Assembly (NCBI RefSeq): GCF_019097845.1
Contig: NZ_JAHRGM010000011.1
Coordinates: forward strand, 1-64,000
DNA from: Sphingobium sp. AS12
GTDB taxonomy: Bacteria; Pseudomonadota; Alphaproteobacteria; Sphingomonadales; Sphingomonadaceae
DNA: 64,000 nucleotides
Direction: 5' to 3'
Part shown: positions 52,847 through 60,609 of the stretch, piece after piece
How the letters are laid out: each line of letters starts with the position of its first letter
Position numbering within the stretch: the first letter of the stretch is position 1
Translations under genes and position numbers: made by a program
The notes under the pieces: model-generated
Told to the model about the DNA's origin: nothing
Databases searched by the model: none
Seen by the model: only the letters and a program-made list of their open reading frames with translations

Positions 52847-53740
52847 ATGGACCGCTTCGAGAGCCTCTCAGTTTTTGTCGCCGTGGCCGAGCAGCGCGGT
52901 TTCGCGGCAGCCGCCCGGGCGCTGGATATGTCACCGCCGGCAGTCACTCGCGCAGTCGCGGCGTTGGAGCGGCATCTCCACGTCAATTTATTCCACCGCT
53001 CGACTCGGGCGGTGTCGTTAACGGACGAAGGGGCGGTCTTGCTCGACCGGGCGCGGCGGATACTCGCAGACCTGCGTGAGGCAGAGCAGATCGCCATGGG
53101 AGGGCGATCCGTGCCGCGCGGACAACTCTATGTGACTGCGCCGGTGATGTTCGGGCGCCTGCATGTGCTGCCCATCATCAATGCGTTGCTGGCTAGCCAC
53201 GCGGGCCTGAACGCGCGCATGATGCTGCTCGACCGCAATGTCCGCATCATTGAGGAGGGCATAGACGTGGCGGTGCGGATCGGGGTGCTGGCGGACAGCA
53301 CGCTGCGCGTCGTTACCGTCGGCGCAGTCCGGCAGACCATCGTGGCGAGCCCGGCCTATCTCGCCGCACATGGCGTGCCCACCGATCCAGCCGAACTTGC
53401 CAGGCATCATTGTATTCTGGGCAGTGGAGTGCGCGTCGGCAGCACTTGGCCATTCGGTGTACGGGGCGACCATATCGTAAATGTGATTCCCCGCCTGACC
53501 GTCAACAGCGTTGATGCGACCATCGCGGCTGCCGAGGCGGGTGTGGGGCTCGCCAATGTGCTGAGCTACCAATCAGCGCCGCGCATCGCGAACGGGCAGT
53601 TAGTGGAGGTGCTGGCTGATCATGCCCCGTCTCCGATGCCAGTCAGCCTGCTCTATGATCCCGGTCGAGCGGCTATGCCTGCGGTTCGCGTGTTCATTGA
53701 GGCCATGCGGGAACAAGGCAGGCGAGGAGCTTGGTCCTGA
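52847..53740 (+). CDS. LysR-family transcriptional regulator
   Basis: 297 residues. N-terminal winged helix (DRFESLSVFVAVAEQRGFAAAARALDMSPPAVTRAVAALERHLHVNLFHRSTRAVSLTDEG) and a substrate-binding-like C-terminal domain. Only 64 bases separate it from the divergent oxidase-like gene, so it likely controls that operon. The 53741-53962 gap shows no gene. Confidence 0.93.
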   Translation: MDRFESLSVFVAVAEQRGFAAAARALDMSPPAVTRAVAALERHLHVNLFHRSTRAVSLTDEGAVLLDRARRILADLREAEQIAMGGRSVPRGQLYVTAPVMFGRLHVLPIINALLASHAGLNARMMLLDRNVRIIEEGIDVAVRIGVLADSTLRVVTVGAVRQTIVASPAYLAAHGVPTDPAELARHHCILGSGVRVGSTWPFGVRGDHIVNVIPRLTVNSVDATIAAAEAGVGLANVLSYQSAPRIANGQLVEVLADHAPSPMPVSLLYDPGRAAMPAVRVFIEAMREQGRRGAWS

Positions 53741-53962
53741 TCAGGATCTGTGCGAACCGAGAGTGCACAGACATTGGCGCGAAAACAGCGCGGAACGTCT
53801 GCTTGCGGGAATCGGACCTTTCCCTTTTAAAGGACCGAAATGGGTCGCTTATGATGCACCAGACTGCCTTTCCATAGGACCCTGCCGCCGTCCAAATGGC
53901 TTGGGGCAACGACAGATCTTGATGTAATTTGGCGTTCGCGGGCAGGACTTTGTTGACGGTCG

Positions 53963-54412
53963 CTACGCCTTCGATCGGGAAAAAATGAGTGCATCCATGG
54001 ACCATGCACCGCCGCCGCGGGCGACAAGGGGAAGCAGGATCGCGGCCCAACTGAGATGCGTCGGCCATGCGTCGGGATAGCCGAATACCTGGATGACCAG
54101 CGTCATGCCGAGCAGGGCGAACGCCGAAAGCCGCGTGAACAGGCCCAGCGCCAGCAGGATAGGAAACAGATGCTCCGACCAGGTCGCCATCGTCGCCGCA
54201 AGGTCGGACCGCACGAGCGGCAGGGCATATTCGGTGCGGAACAGTTCATATGTGCTCTCGGTGATGGTGATGACGCCCTCCACCTTCGTGCGTCCCGACA
54301 GGAAGAATATGCCCGCAATGCCGAGCCGCGCGACCAGCAGCAACAGCGCATCGGGCAGCAGCGTTTCGATTCGCCGGACGATGGCGTCGCGGATTGTGAA
54401 GAGCAGGTTCAT
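53963..54412 (-). CDS. DoxX family membrane protein of the bufferin locus
   Basis: 149 residues from ATG 54412, with four hydrophobic helices. The DoxX pattern is [20 protein letters not shown] followed by a long acidic loop and [26 protein letters not shown], ending [20 protein letters not shown]. DoxX-like proteins commonly accompany bufferin operons and are membrane redox-type proteins. It follows bufA1 by 53 bases, within which a 7-base stem sits. Confidence 0.85.
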   Translation of the reverse strand: MNLLFTIRDAIVRRIETLLPDALLLLVARLGIAGIFFLSGRTKVEGVITITESTYELFRTEYALPLVRSDLAATMATWSEHLFPILLALGLFTRLSAFALLGMTLVIQVFGYPDAWPTHLSWAAILLPLVARGGGAWSMDALIFSRSKA

Positions 54413-54432
54413 CGTTCGTCTCCAGAAAGGAT

Positions 54433-54458
54433 GGCCGGGACGGAATGGCGCCCCGGCC
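54433..54458 (-). promoter_or_regulatory. Stem-loop between bufA1 and doxX
   Basis: GGCCGGG pairs with CCCGGCC (54452-54458) around 12 bases, starting 8 bases after the bufA1 stop. A similar but stronger hairpin follows bufA2. Such hairpins can reduce read-through from an abundant precursor mRNA. Inference from position. Confidence 0.5.
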
Positions 54459-54465
54459 GTCCGGT

Positions 54466-54741
54466 TCACGCTTTGGGAGAAAGCGTGCCGTTGCCCTTGG
54501 GTGTCTTGATCGACGTGCAGGTGCCTGCCTTCACCAGTTTCCAGGCATTGCCCTGGTAGTCGACCTTCGACGTGCCGGCGCAGCTCGTGCCGGGACCAGC
54601 CGCGCAGTCATTCTTGCCGGCGAGCGAAACGCCGTAGCATTTTTCCATTTTCGGCTTCGTCTCTGCATAGGCGGACGCGGCGAGCGCGGTTGCCGACGCG
54701 ATGGCTATGCTGGCGGCGAGCGCCGCACGAGTGGTACGCAT
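54466..54741 (-). CDS. bufA1: Bufferin precursor, BufA1 (DUF2282) type
   Basis: 91 residues. A signal peptide (residues 1-26, AASAYAE) is followed by a four-cysteine domain: [16 protein letters not shown] and [10 protein letters not shown] (C35, C46, C54, C75). This matches the DUF2282/BufA1 family of MNIO-modified, copper-binding peptides that are exported to the periplasm. The nearest MNIO enzyme is bufB at 56.6 kb. It is transcribed leftward from its own SigF-type promoter (54865-54871). Confidence 0.88.
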   Translation of the reverse strand: MRTTRAALAASIAIASATALAASAYAETKPKMEKCYGVSLAGKNDCAAGPGTSCAGTSKVDYQGNAWKLVKAGTCTSIKTPKGNGTLSPKA

Positions 54742-54771
54742 GATGATGTCCTCTTCGATCCGTCGCCTCTG

Positions 54772-54802
54772 CGCGCGGTCCGGTCAGTGGCCGGACCGCG
54801 CG
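54772..54802 (-). promoter_or_regulatory. Perfect 12-base hairpin in the bufA1 leader
   Basis: A 12-base stem (54772-54783 with 54791-54802) with a seven-base loop lies between the bufA1 promoter and its start, in a 5' untranslated region of about 100 bases. There is no T run, so it is not a classic terminator. It could protect the mRNA or regulate translation. Confidence 0.6.
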
Positions 54803-54844
54803 GTGACCGGGGAGGAGGCGGGAAGCCCGTGTCACATCGGCGGG

Positions 54845-54871
54845 TTCGGGCAAGGACGAAATCCGGTTACA
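54845..54871 (-). promoter_or_regulatory. SigF-type promoter for bufA1
   Basis: Read leftward: TGTAACC (54871-54865), 16 bases, then CGAA (54848-54845). Identical in form and spacing to the promoters of the sigma gene and bufA2. TGTAACC-N16-CGAA resembles the SigF promoter of Caulobacter. Confidence 0.8.
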
Positions 54872-54903
54872 ATCGGTCGGCGCAAAATATTATTCGCCGA
54901 TGG

Positions 54904-54930
54904 TGTAACCGATGGCCGGTCCGGCCCGAA
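54904..54930 (+). promoter_or_regulatory. SigF-type promoter for the sigma factor operon
   Basis: TGTAACC (54904-54910), 16 bases, CGAA (54927-54930). Start codon follows at 54951. The sigma factor gene therefore looks autoregulated, back to back with the bufA1 promoter. Confidence 0.8.
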
Positions 54931-54950
54931 CATACGGGCGAGGAGATAGA

Positions 54951-55490
54951 ATGCAGACCACAGAGGAGCATCTGCGCGCGTTGATGATCGATGGGCTGGA
55001 CGGCGACGCCGCCGCCCATGCGGCATTGCTGCGCCAGCTTGTTCCGCTGCTGCGGGGTTTCTATCGACGTCGTGTTCGCGGCGCTGACGATGATGTCGAG
55101 GATATGGTGCAGGACACCCTTATTGCCGTTCACACCCGCCGCGCGACCTATGATCGCACGCGCGCCTTCACTGCCTGGCTCTATGCGGTCGCCCGCTACA
55201 AGATGATCGACCATTTCCGCCGCGTCGGACGGTTGCGGCCGATCGATGATCTGGAAGACTATCTGGTCGGCGACGAATTTGAAGCAAGCAGCATCGCAAA
55301 ACTCGACATAGACGATCTGCTGAAGCAGTTGCCGCCCAAGCAGGCGCGGATGATCCGCGCGACCCGACTGGAGGGGTTGAGCGTTGCCGAAGCGGCGAGC
55401 GCCGAAGGCGTAGGCGAATCCGACGTTAAAGTCTCGGTGCATCGCGGGCTGAAGGCGCTGATGACGCGGGTGCAGGGAGCGATTCGATGA
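54951..55490 (+). CDS. sigF: ECF sigma factor (SigF-like)
   Basis: 179 residues from ATG 54951 (AGGAGATAGA upstream). Region 2 is at residues ~25-90 (LLRGFYRRRVRGADDDVEDMVQDTLIAVHTRRATYD, then FTAWLYAVARYKMIDHFRR), region 4 near the end (LSVAEAASAEGVGESDVKVSVHRGLKALM). It is followed with a 4-base overlap by a NrsF-type membrane protein, as in the Caulobacter SigF-NrsF pair that responds to metal or redox stress. Symbol given by analogy. Confidence 0.88.
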   Translation: MQTTEEHLRALMIDGLDGDAAAHAALLRQLVPLLRGFYRRRVRGADDDVEDMVQDTLIAVHTRRATYDRTRAFTAWLYAVARYKMIDHFRRVGRLRPIDDLEDYLVGDEFEASSIAKLDIDDLLKQLPPKQARMIRATRLEGLSVAEAASAEGVGESDVKVSVHRGLKALMTRVQGAIR

Positions 55491-56128
55491 ACACGGACGA
55501 TCTGATCCGGCAGCTTTCCACTGATACACGCCCGGTGGCCCGAAACAGCGTCGGATGGCGGTTGGCCATAGGTATCGTCGCTGGCAGTATTGCATCGGGG
55601 CTGCTGATCCTGGCGTCGATCGGCGTCCGCCCGGATCTGGGCGCGGCCATGCAGGGCCCATCCTTCTGGGTGAAATGGGGATACACCCTTTCCCTGTCGA
55701 TCGCCGCGCTGATGATGACGGCCCAGCTCGCCCGTCCCGACAGCGGTCGATTGCGCGGCTTGTGGGCTCTTGGGATACCCGTCCTGCTTCTCGCGGCGGT
55801 CGGCCTGCTCGAACTGGCGCGCACGCCATCGTCGCAATGGCTGGCGATGTGGCTCGGCCATAGCTGGAAGAGCTGCCCGTGGCTGGTGCTGTCGCTGTCG
55901 GCACCAATCTTTGCCGGCTTGCTATGGTCGTTCCGCAGGCTCGCCCCTACCCGGCTCCGCGCGGCGGGTGCGGCCGCCGGTCTGTCGGCAGGAGCCTTTG
56001 CGGCGACCGTCTACTGCATCCATTGTCCCGAAGTGTCGGCGATCTTCGTCCTGACCTGGTATTCGCTGGGAATATTGCTCGCGACCTTGATCGGCATGCT
56101 GGTCGGGCCGCGGCTGCTGCGCTGGTAG
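55487..56128 (+). CDS. nrsF: NrsF-like (DUF1109) membrane anti-sigma regulator
   Basis: 213 residues with six membrane segments. Cysteines C130, C177 and C180 (HSWKSCPW and YCIHCPE) sit in the same places as the two conserved cysteines required for SigF release in Caulobacter. It should hold the sigma factor inactive until metal or oxidant stress. Overlaps the sigma gene by 4 bases. Confidence 0.88.
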   Translation: MNTDDLIRQLSTDTRPVARNSVGWRLAIGIVAGSIASGLLILASIGVRPDLGAAMQGPSFWVKWGYTLSLSIAALMMTAQLARPDSGRLRGLWALGIPVLLLAAVGLLELARTPSSQWLAMWLGHSWKSCPWLVLSLSAPIFAGLLWSFRRLAPTRLRAAGAAAGLSAGAFAATVYCIHCPEVSAIFVLTWYSLGILLATLIGMLVGPRLLRW

Positions 56129-56185
56129 GCGCAAACCGCGCGGTTACGGAGCCTATTTCCCGGTCCCTAAAATTCCAACCGCCCC

Positions 56186-56212
56186 TGTAACCGTGCGCCG
56201 CTCCAAACCGAA
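56186..56212 (+). promoter_or_regulatory. SigF-type promoter for bufA2-bufB-bufC
   Basis: TGTAACC (56186-56192), 16 bases, CGAA (56209-56212). It starts a transcript with a leader of about 40 bases before bufA2. The sequence between nrsF and bufA2 otherwise holds nothing. Confidence 0.82.
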
Positions 56213-56256
56213 TGACAGGGGCCATAGTGGCTCAACATATTTTCGGAGAGATCATC

Positions 56257-56526
56257 ATGCTCACCTATAATAGCGGCATCGGCATGGCCGCTTCCGCCGC
56301 CGCCATCGCGATCGTATCGGCAGCAGCGGCCCCGGCCGTGGCGCAGGACGGCGCGGATACGAAGGTCGTTCATTGCTACGGCGTCAACAGCTGCAAGGGC
56401 ACGTCCGACTGCAAGACCGCCAGCAACGAGTGCAAGGGGCAGAATGTCTGCAAGGGCCATGGTTTCAAGGCCATGACGATCAAGGCGTGCAAGGCGGCCG
56501 GAGGCAGCCTGACCGAGCCGAAATGA
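56257..56526 (+). CDS. bufA2: Bufferin precursor, BufA2 type
   Basis: 89 residues. Signal peptide to about residue 29 (PAVAQ), then a compact six-cysteine domain: VHCYGVNSC, KGTSDC, NECKGQNVC and IKACKAAGG (C40, C46, C52, C59, C65, C78). This 'NxCKGxxDC...CKG' pattern is typical of BufA2 precursors. BufB would convert cysteines to metal-binding thiooxazole groups. GGAGAG upstream of ATG 56257. A perfect 10-base hairpin follows. Confidence 0.88.
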   Translation: MLTYNSGIGMAASAAAIAIVSAAAAPAVAQDGADTKVVHCYGVNSCKGTSDCKTASNECKGQNVCKGHGFKAMTIKACKAAGGSLTEPK

Positions 56527-56535
56527 CGTTCCCAT

Positions 56536-56561
56536 GCCCGGCGCGACCATTCGCGCCGGGC
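56536..56561 (+). promoter_or_regulatory. Perfect hairpin between bufA2 and bufB
   Basis: GCCCGGCGCG pairs with CGCGCCGGGC around six bases, starting 9 bases after the bufA2 stop. No T run, so partial termination or 3' end protection of a short bufA2 mRNA is likely. This would make more precursor than enzyme. Confidence 0.65.
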
Positions 56562-56587
56562 AGTCCTCATGAGCAGGGAGTATGCCC

Positions 56588-57418
56588 ATGATCCCGTCTT
56601 TTCCCGGTTTCGGACTTGGCCTGCGCAAAGAACATTATGCCGACTTTCTGGACCATCGCGTCGCGGTCGATTTTCTTGAGGTGATATCGGAGAATTTCAT
56701 GGTCGACGGCGGTCGGCCGCGGCGCATCCTGCGCGATATTCGCGCTCGCTACCCCGTCGCCCTGCATGGCGTGTCCATGTCCATCGGCTCCGCCGACGGC
56801 CTCGATCGAGCCTATCTCACCCGACTTCGCGCGCTGGTGGACGACATCGAACCACTGTTCGTGTCGGATCATCTCAGCTGGTCGCGGATCGAAGGATTCA
56901 ATTCCCACGATCTTCTGCCATTGCCCTATACGCAGGAAGCATTCGACATCGTCTGCGCGAACATCGACCGCGCCCAGAATGCGCTGGGCCGTGCGATGCT
57001 GATCGAAAACCCGTCGACCTATATCGAATTCGCGCCGGCGGACATGACCGAATGGCAGTTCATCGACGCCCTGTGTGCGCACACGGGCTGCGGCCTGCTG
57101 CTCGATGTCAATAATGTGTTCGTGAGCGCCAGCAACCACCGCTTCGACCCCATCGCCTATCTCGATGCAGTGCCGCATGAACGCGTGCGCCAGATTCACC
57201 TCGCCGGGCACAGCCAGGGCGACCATTTGCTGATCGACACGCACGACCAGTCCGTGCCTTCGTCGGTGTGGCAGCTCTATGCGCATGTCCTGCCGAAGCT
57301 CGGGCCGGTCGCGACGATGATCGAGCGCGATGACGCCATCCCGCCGCTGGCCGACCTGCTGGCCGAACTTTCCACCGCGCGTCGGATCGCCGCCGGGAAG
57401 CTGGAGGAAGCGGCATGA
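56588..57418 (+). CDS. bufB: Multinuclear non-haem iron oxidase BufB (DUF692)
   Basis: About 276 residues, a TIM-barrel MNIO. Conserved metal-ligand segments are in order: GLGLRKEHYADFL, DFLEVISENFM, ALHGVSMSIG, VSDHLSW, IENPSTYIEF, LLLDVNNVFVSA, IHLAGHS and MIERDD. It should use two or three iron atoms and oxygen to install thiooxazoles on BufA cysteines. ATG 56588 has the better spaced GGGAG; ATG 56582 is also possible. Overlaps bufC by 4 bases. Confidence 0.93.
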   Translation: MIPSFPGFGLGLRKEHYADFLDHRVAVDFLEVISENFMVDGGRPRRILRDIRARYPVALHGVSMSIGSADGLDRAYLTRLRALVDDIEPLFVSDHLSWSRIEGFNSHDLLPLPYTQEAFDIVCANIDRAQNALGRAMLIENPSTYIEFAPADMTEWQFIDALCAHTGCGLLLDVNNVFVSASNHRFDPIAYLDAVPHERVRQIHLAGHSQGDHLLIDTHDQSVPSSVWQLYAHVLPKLGPVATMIERDDAIPPLADLLAELSTARRIAAGKLEEAA

Positions 57419-58188
57419 GCCTGCTGGCATTTCAGCGCGACATGCGGGACTGGCTGTTACGGGAAGACATGGCTGCTGTCGATCGCATCGGAGCAGCGGC
57501 GGGGCCGGGCCTTGCCGTCTATCAGAATAATTACCGCACCCAGCTTGTCGCCTGTCTGGAAATGAGCTTTCCCCGAACCCGTGCGTGGATCGGCGAGGAC
57601 ATGTTTCTTCGCGCGGCCGTGCATCACATCGATAGCGTCCCGCCGAGCAGCTGGACGCTCGACGCCTATGGACGCGATTTTCCGGCGACGCTCGCGCAGC
57701 TTCATCCGGACGATGCCGAGATCGCGGAAATCGCCGGCATCGAGCTTGCGCTGGAGGAACTGTTCGTTGCAGCCGACAGCCCTGCCGTTGGACTGGACGG
57801 TCTGGGCGGTGTCGATTGGGATCGCGCGGTGTTGACCTTCGCGCCGTCGATCGACCTTTTGCATCTTAACACCAATGGCCTTGCCATATGGTCGGCGCTG
57901 ATTGATCAAAAGGAACCACCCACGCCGCAATATCTGGAGACGCCCGATGTCGCCCTCTTGTGGCGCCAAGGCGAACAATGCCGCATAAGGTGCGTCGATG
58001 ATGCCGAATTGCAGGTGCTACTCAAGGCGCGTTGCGGCATGACATTTGGCACATTATGCCGCGACGTCGCACAGTTGCTCGGAGAAGAAACAAGCATGAC
58101 GCTTGTTGGACGGTGGCTAGGTCTATGGCTTTCCGATCATATGGTCGTCGCCATAGACGATCGCGAGCAAGCAGCGCCTTGCTTATAG
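57415..58188 (+). CDS. bufC: Bufferin partner protein BufC (DUF2063)
   Basis: 257 residues. N-terminal domain of the DUF2063 family (LLAFQRDMRDWLLREDMAA, then LAVYQNNYRTQLVACLEMSFPRTRAWIGEDMF) and a C-terminal domain with an LHLNT-type turn and helical end. BufC proteins bind the precursor and present it to the MNIO. Here it is translationally coupled to bufB. Confidence 0.88.
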   Translation: MSLLAFQRDMRDWLLREDMAAVDRIGAAAGPGLAVYQNNYRTQLVACLEMSFPRTRAWIGEDMFLRAAVHHIDSVPPSSWTLDAYGRDFPATLAQLHPDDAEIAEIAGIELALEELFVAADSPAVGLDGLGGVDWDRAVLTFAPSIDLLHLNTNGLAIWSALIDQKEPPTPQYLETPDVALLWRQGEQCRIRCVDDAELQVLLKARCGMTFGTLCRDVAQLLGEETSMTLVGRWLGLWLSDHMVVAIDDREQAAPCL

Positions 58189-58245
58189 TCAGCTGTGAAG
58201 TAAGGTTCGGTCGGTGCGGTTTCCCCCGAGGAATTGCAAAATTGG

Positions 58246-58326
58246 TCGTTCCGCTATTTCAATTCGTCATCTGAGGTGATCCGCCTCGGCGTCATGATGT
58301 ACGTGCGCTTCCCGTTATCGCTGGAA
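58246..58326 (+). pseudogene. Remnant of an IS6-family transposase
   Basis: The frame FRYFNSSSEVIRLGVMMYVRFPLSL matches the N-terminal helix-turn-helix region of IS6-type transposases; the rest is gone. The surrounding 58189-58471 shows no other gene. It marks a past insertion just after bufC. Confidence 0.7.
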
Positions 58327-58471
58327 CGCCATCTCGTCGATCGAAACCTACAAGGAGAGACGCTCTTCGACCTTGGCAACGTAGCGGTCGGTCGTGAGCT
58401 AGGCCCCTGCCCTTCCGGTCCGAAGCGCATCCGCTGGAGAGGAGTGTCTTGTGCTCCAGATAATAAGCAAG

Positions 58472-59857
58472 TTACGGAAATCGCACAAGAATGGTGGTTC
58501 CGATAGCGCCCTCGCCGATTTCGACGCTGGCGCCCATGCGCGATGCTGCGGACCGAACGATGGCAAGGCCTAGGCCCGTGCCATCAGGCCCTTGCGCCCC
58601 TTCGAGGCGAACGAAGCGTTCGAAGATCGTCTCGCGCTTGTTCGGCGGTATGCCTGCGCCGTCATCGCTGACCATCAGCATCGTTTCGCTCGGCCGTTGC
58701 AGCAGCGTGATGGTGACCGTACCACCCCGCCGGTTGTAGCGGATGCCGTTGTCGATGAGGTTGGCGATGATCTCGAAAGCCAGCGTGCGGTGGCCGGATA
58801 TGACATAGTCCGCACCATCATCAGCATCCAGATTGAGTTCAATCCCTGCGGAGATTGCCTGGTTGATGAGGCGGCCGATGACGGCTGCGCTGACTTCCTT
58901 GAGGTCGACGGACTCCAGCGGCGCGGAAACGCCGGCCTCCTCGGCGCGTGCGAGCGCGAGCAGTTGCGTAACCAGCCGTTCGAGGCGCGTCACGGCATCG
59001 CCAATCTCGTCCAGCGCTTCGCTCGATCCGCGCCGGGCCAGCGCAACCTGTACCTTGAGCACGGACAACGGCGTACGCATCTGGTGCGAGGCATCGGCCG
59101 TGAAGCGGCGGACGCCACCGGTCGCATGGTCCAGCTGCGCCAGCAACTGGTTGAACGCCGTTGCCAGAGGCAGCAATTCGCGGGGCAGAGGGCCATTGTC
59201 GAGCGGCGAGAAGTCCGGGCGGCTGATGAGTTCCCGCGATTCGATCGCGCCGCGAAGCCGGGCGAGCGGCCGCAGGCTCCAGCTAAGAGCGGGGCGCAGT
59301 AACAGCGTCGCGACCCCGACCAGTGCGAGTTCGGCCAGCAACAGCGCGCCCAGAAGGCGTCGGGTCAGCGCCTTTCTGTTGTCGAGCGTTTCGGCGATCT
59401 GCACGATGACCGGGCGATCGATCCGGGGCAGCATCCGCTTCACCTCGCCAATGCGGATGTCTTGGCCCCGATAGCGCGCGAACCGGAACCGTATCTGGTC
59501 GGTTGTCAGCGCCGCCGGATCGGGCGCGGGCAGGTCGGAATAGCCTGTGAGCAGTTGGCTGCCCACGGCGATGCGATAATAGACATTATCGCGCTCGCTA
59601 TTTTCCAGCATGCCGAACGCGGCGGGCGGCAGGTCCAGCGTGACCTCGCCCCGTTCGACCTGTACGGTTTCGGCAATGGCGCCCAACGCGCCGCCCAGCA
59701 CCCGGTCATTGGTGCGGCGCACGACATCGGCGATCAGGGTCGCGCCGCCAATGCCGATGATCGCGGCCACCGCCAGTAGCGGTCCAAGCATCGCCGCCAA
59801 CAGCCGGGTGCGCAGCGCGATCGCCCGGCGCGGTTCAGCGCCCGGTTCAGCTGGCAT
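58472..59857 (-). CDS. tctE: Sensor histidine kinase, TctE-like
   Basis: 461 residues: N-terminal membrane segment, periplasmic region, second segment (about 165-187), HAMP, then DASHQMRTPLSVLKVQ (phosphoacceptor histidine), NLIDNGIRYNRRGG, VSDDGAGIP and GLGLAIVRSAASRMG. It overlaps the response-regulator gene by 11 bases. Divergent from uptake genes for what looks like a tricarboxylate, which suggests it senses citrate-like substrates. Confidence 0.88.
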   Translation of the reverse strand: MPAEPGAEPRRAIALRTRLLAAMLGPLLAVAAIIGIGGATLIADVVRRTNDRVLGGALGAIAETVQVERGEVTLDLPPAAFGMLENSERDNVYYRIAVGSQLLTGYSDLPAPDPAALTTDQIRFRFARYRGQDIRIGEVKRMLPRIDRPVIVQIAETLDNRKALTRRLLGALLLAELALVGVATLLLRPALSWSLRPLARLRGAIESRELISRPDFSPLDNGPLPRELLPLATAFNQLLAQLDHATGGVRRFTADASHQMRTPLSVLKVQVALARRGSSEALDEIGDAVTRLERLVTQLLALARAEEAGVSAPLESVDLKEVSAAVIGRLINQAISAGIELNLDADDGADYVISGHRTLAFEIIANLIDNGIRYNRRGGTVTITLLQRPSETMLMVSDDGAGIPPNKRETIFERFVRLEGAQGPDGTGLGLAIVRSAASRMGASVEIGEGAIGTTILVRFP

Positions 59858-60569
59858 CTAGCATGTAGCCAACGCCGCGCACGGTACGGATTCCGGGGCC
59901 GTCGGGCGCCAGCTTGCCGCGCAGCCGCGTGACATGCACCTCGATCGCATTCCCGCCAACCGGCTCGTCGAACCCAAAAACCTCCCCGATCAGCAGTTCG
60001 CGCGGCACGACCTGACCCGCGCGGGTGGCAAGCGCCTCCAGCACCGACAATTCGCGGCGGCGCAGGTCCAGCGGACGTCCCGAAACGTCCGCAATGCCCG
60101 TTGAGCGATTTATGGTCAGCGCACCGACTATGATTTCGGGAGTCGGATCGCCTCCACGCCGCAGCCCCAGCGCCCGCACGCGGGCCTCCAATTCTTCCGG
60201 CTCGAACGGCTTGCGCAGATAATCGTCGGCGCCCAGGTCCAGTCCGCGCACCCGGTCGTCCAGCGCGTCGCGCGCTGTGAGCATCAGCACCGGGACGCGG
60301 GCACCGCGTCTGCGCATCTCGGCCAGCACGGTGAAGCCGTCGATATCGGGCAGTCCCACGTCCAGGATCACCAGCGCATAAGGCTCGCCGCTGACGACCG
60401 ACAGGGCGTCTTCGCCGGTCGCGACATGATCAACGGCATGGCCGCCCGCGCGCAGCAAGGCGGAAATGCTGCGCGCCAGCGCGGCGTCGTCCTCGATCAT
60501 CAAAATGCGAATAGGGCCATCCGATGCTGAAAGGTTGATGACAGTTCGCTTCGTATCGCACCCTTGCAT
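59847..60569 (-). CDS. tctD: OmpR-family response regulator, TctD-like
   Basis: About 240 residues. Receiver: RILMIEDDAALARS, phosphoacceptor in ALVILDVGLPDIDG, and DDYLRKPFEPEEL; effector: winged helix (RRRELSVLEALATRAGQVVPRELLIGEVFG, then NAIEVHVTRLRGKL, VRGVGYML). ATG 60569 is one choice of start. It probably drives the divergent solute-binding, porin and transporter genes. Confidence 0.88.
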   Translation of the reverse strand: MQGCDTKRTVINLSASDGPIRILMIEDDAALARSISALLRAGGHAVDHVATGEDALSVVSGEPYALVILDVGLPDIDGFTVLAEMRRRGARVPVLMLTARDALDDRVRGLDLGADDYLRKPFEPEELEARVRALGLRRGGDPTPEIIVGALTINRSTGIADVSGRPLDLRRRELSVLEALATRAGQVVPRELLIGEVFGFDEPVGGNAIEVHVTRLRGKLAPDGPGIRTVRGVGYMLDAS

Positions 60570-60609
60570 CTTATCCGAACACAGAGACGGAAAGCGAGGA
60601 GAGGAAGTG

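Noticed and set aside
53741..53962. Possible small genes between LysR and DoxX genes
   Set aside because: Short frames only, without ribosome sites or protein-like composition.
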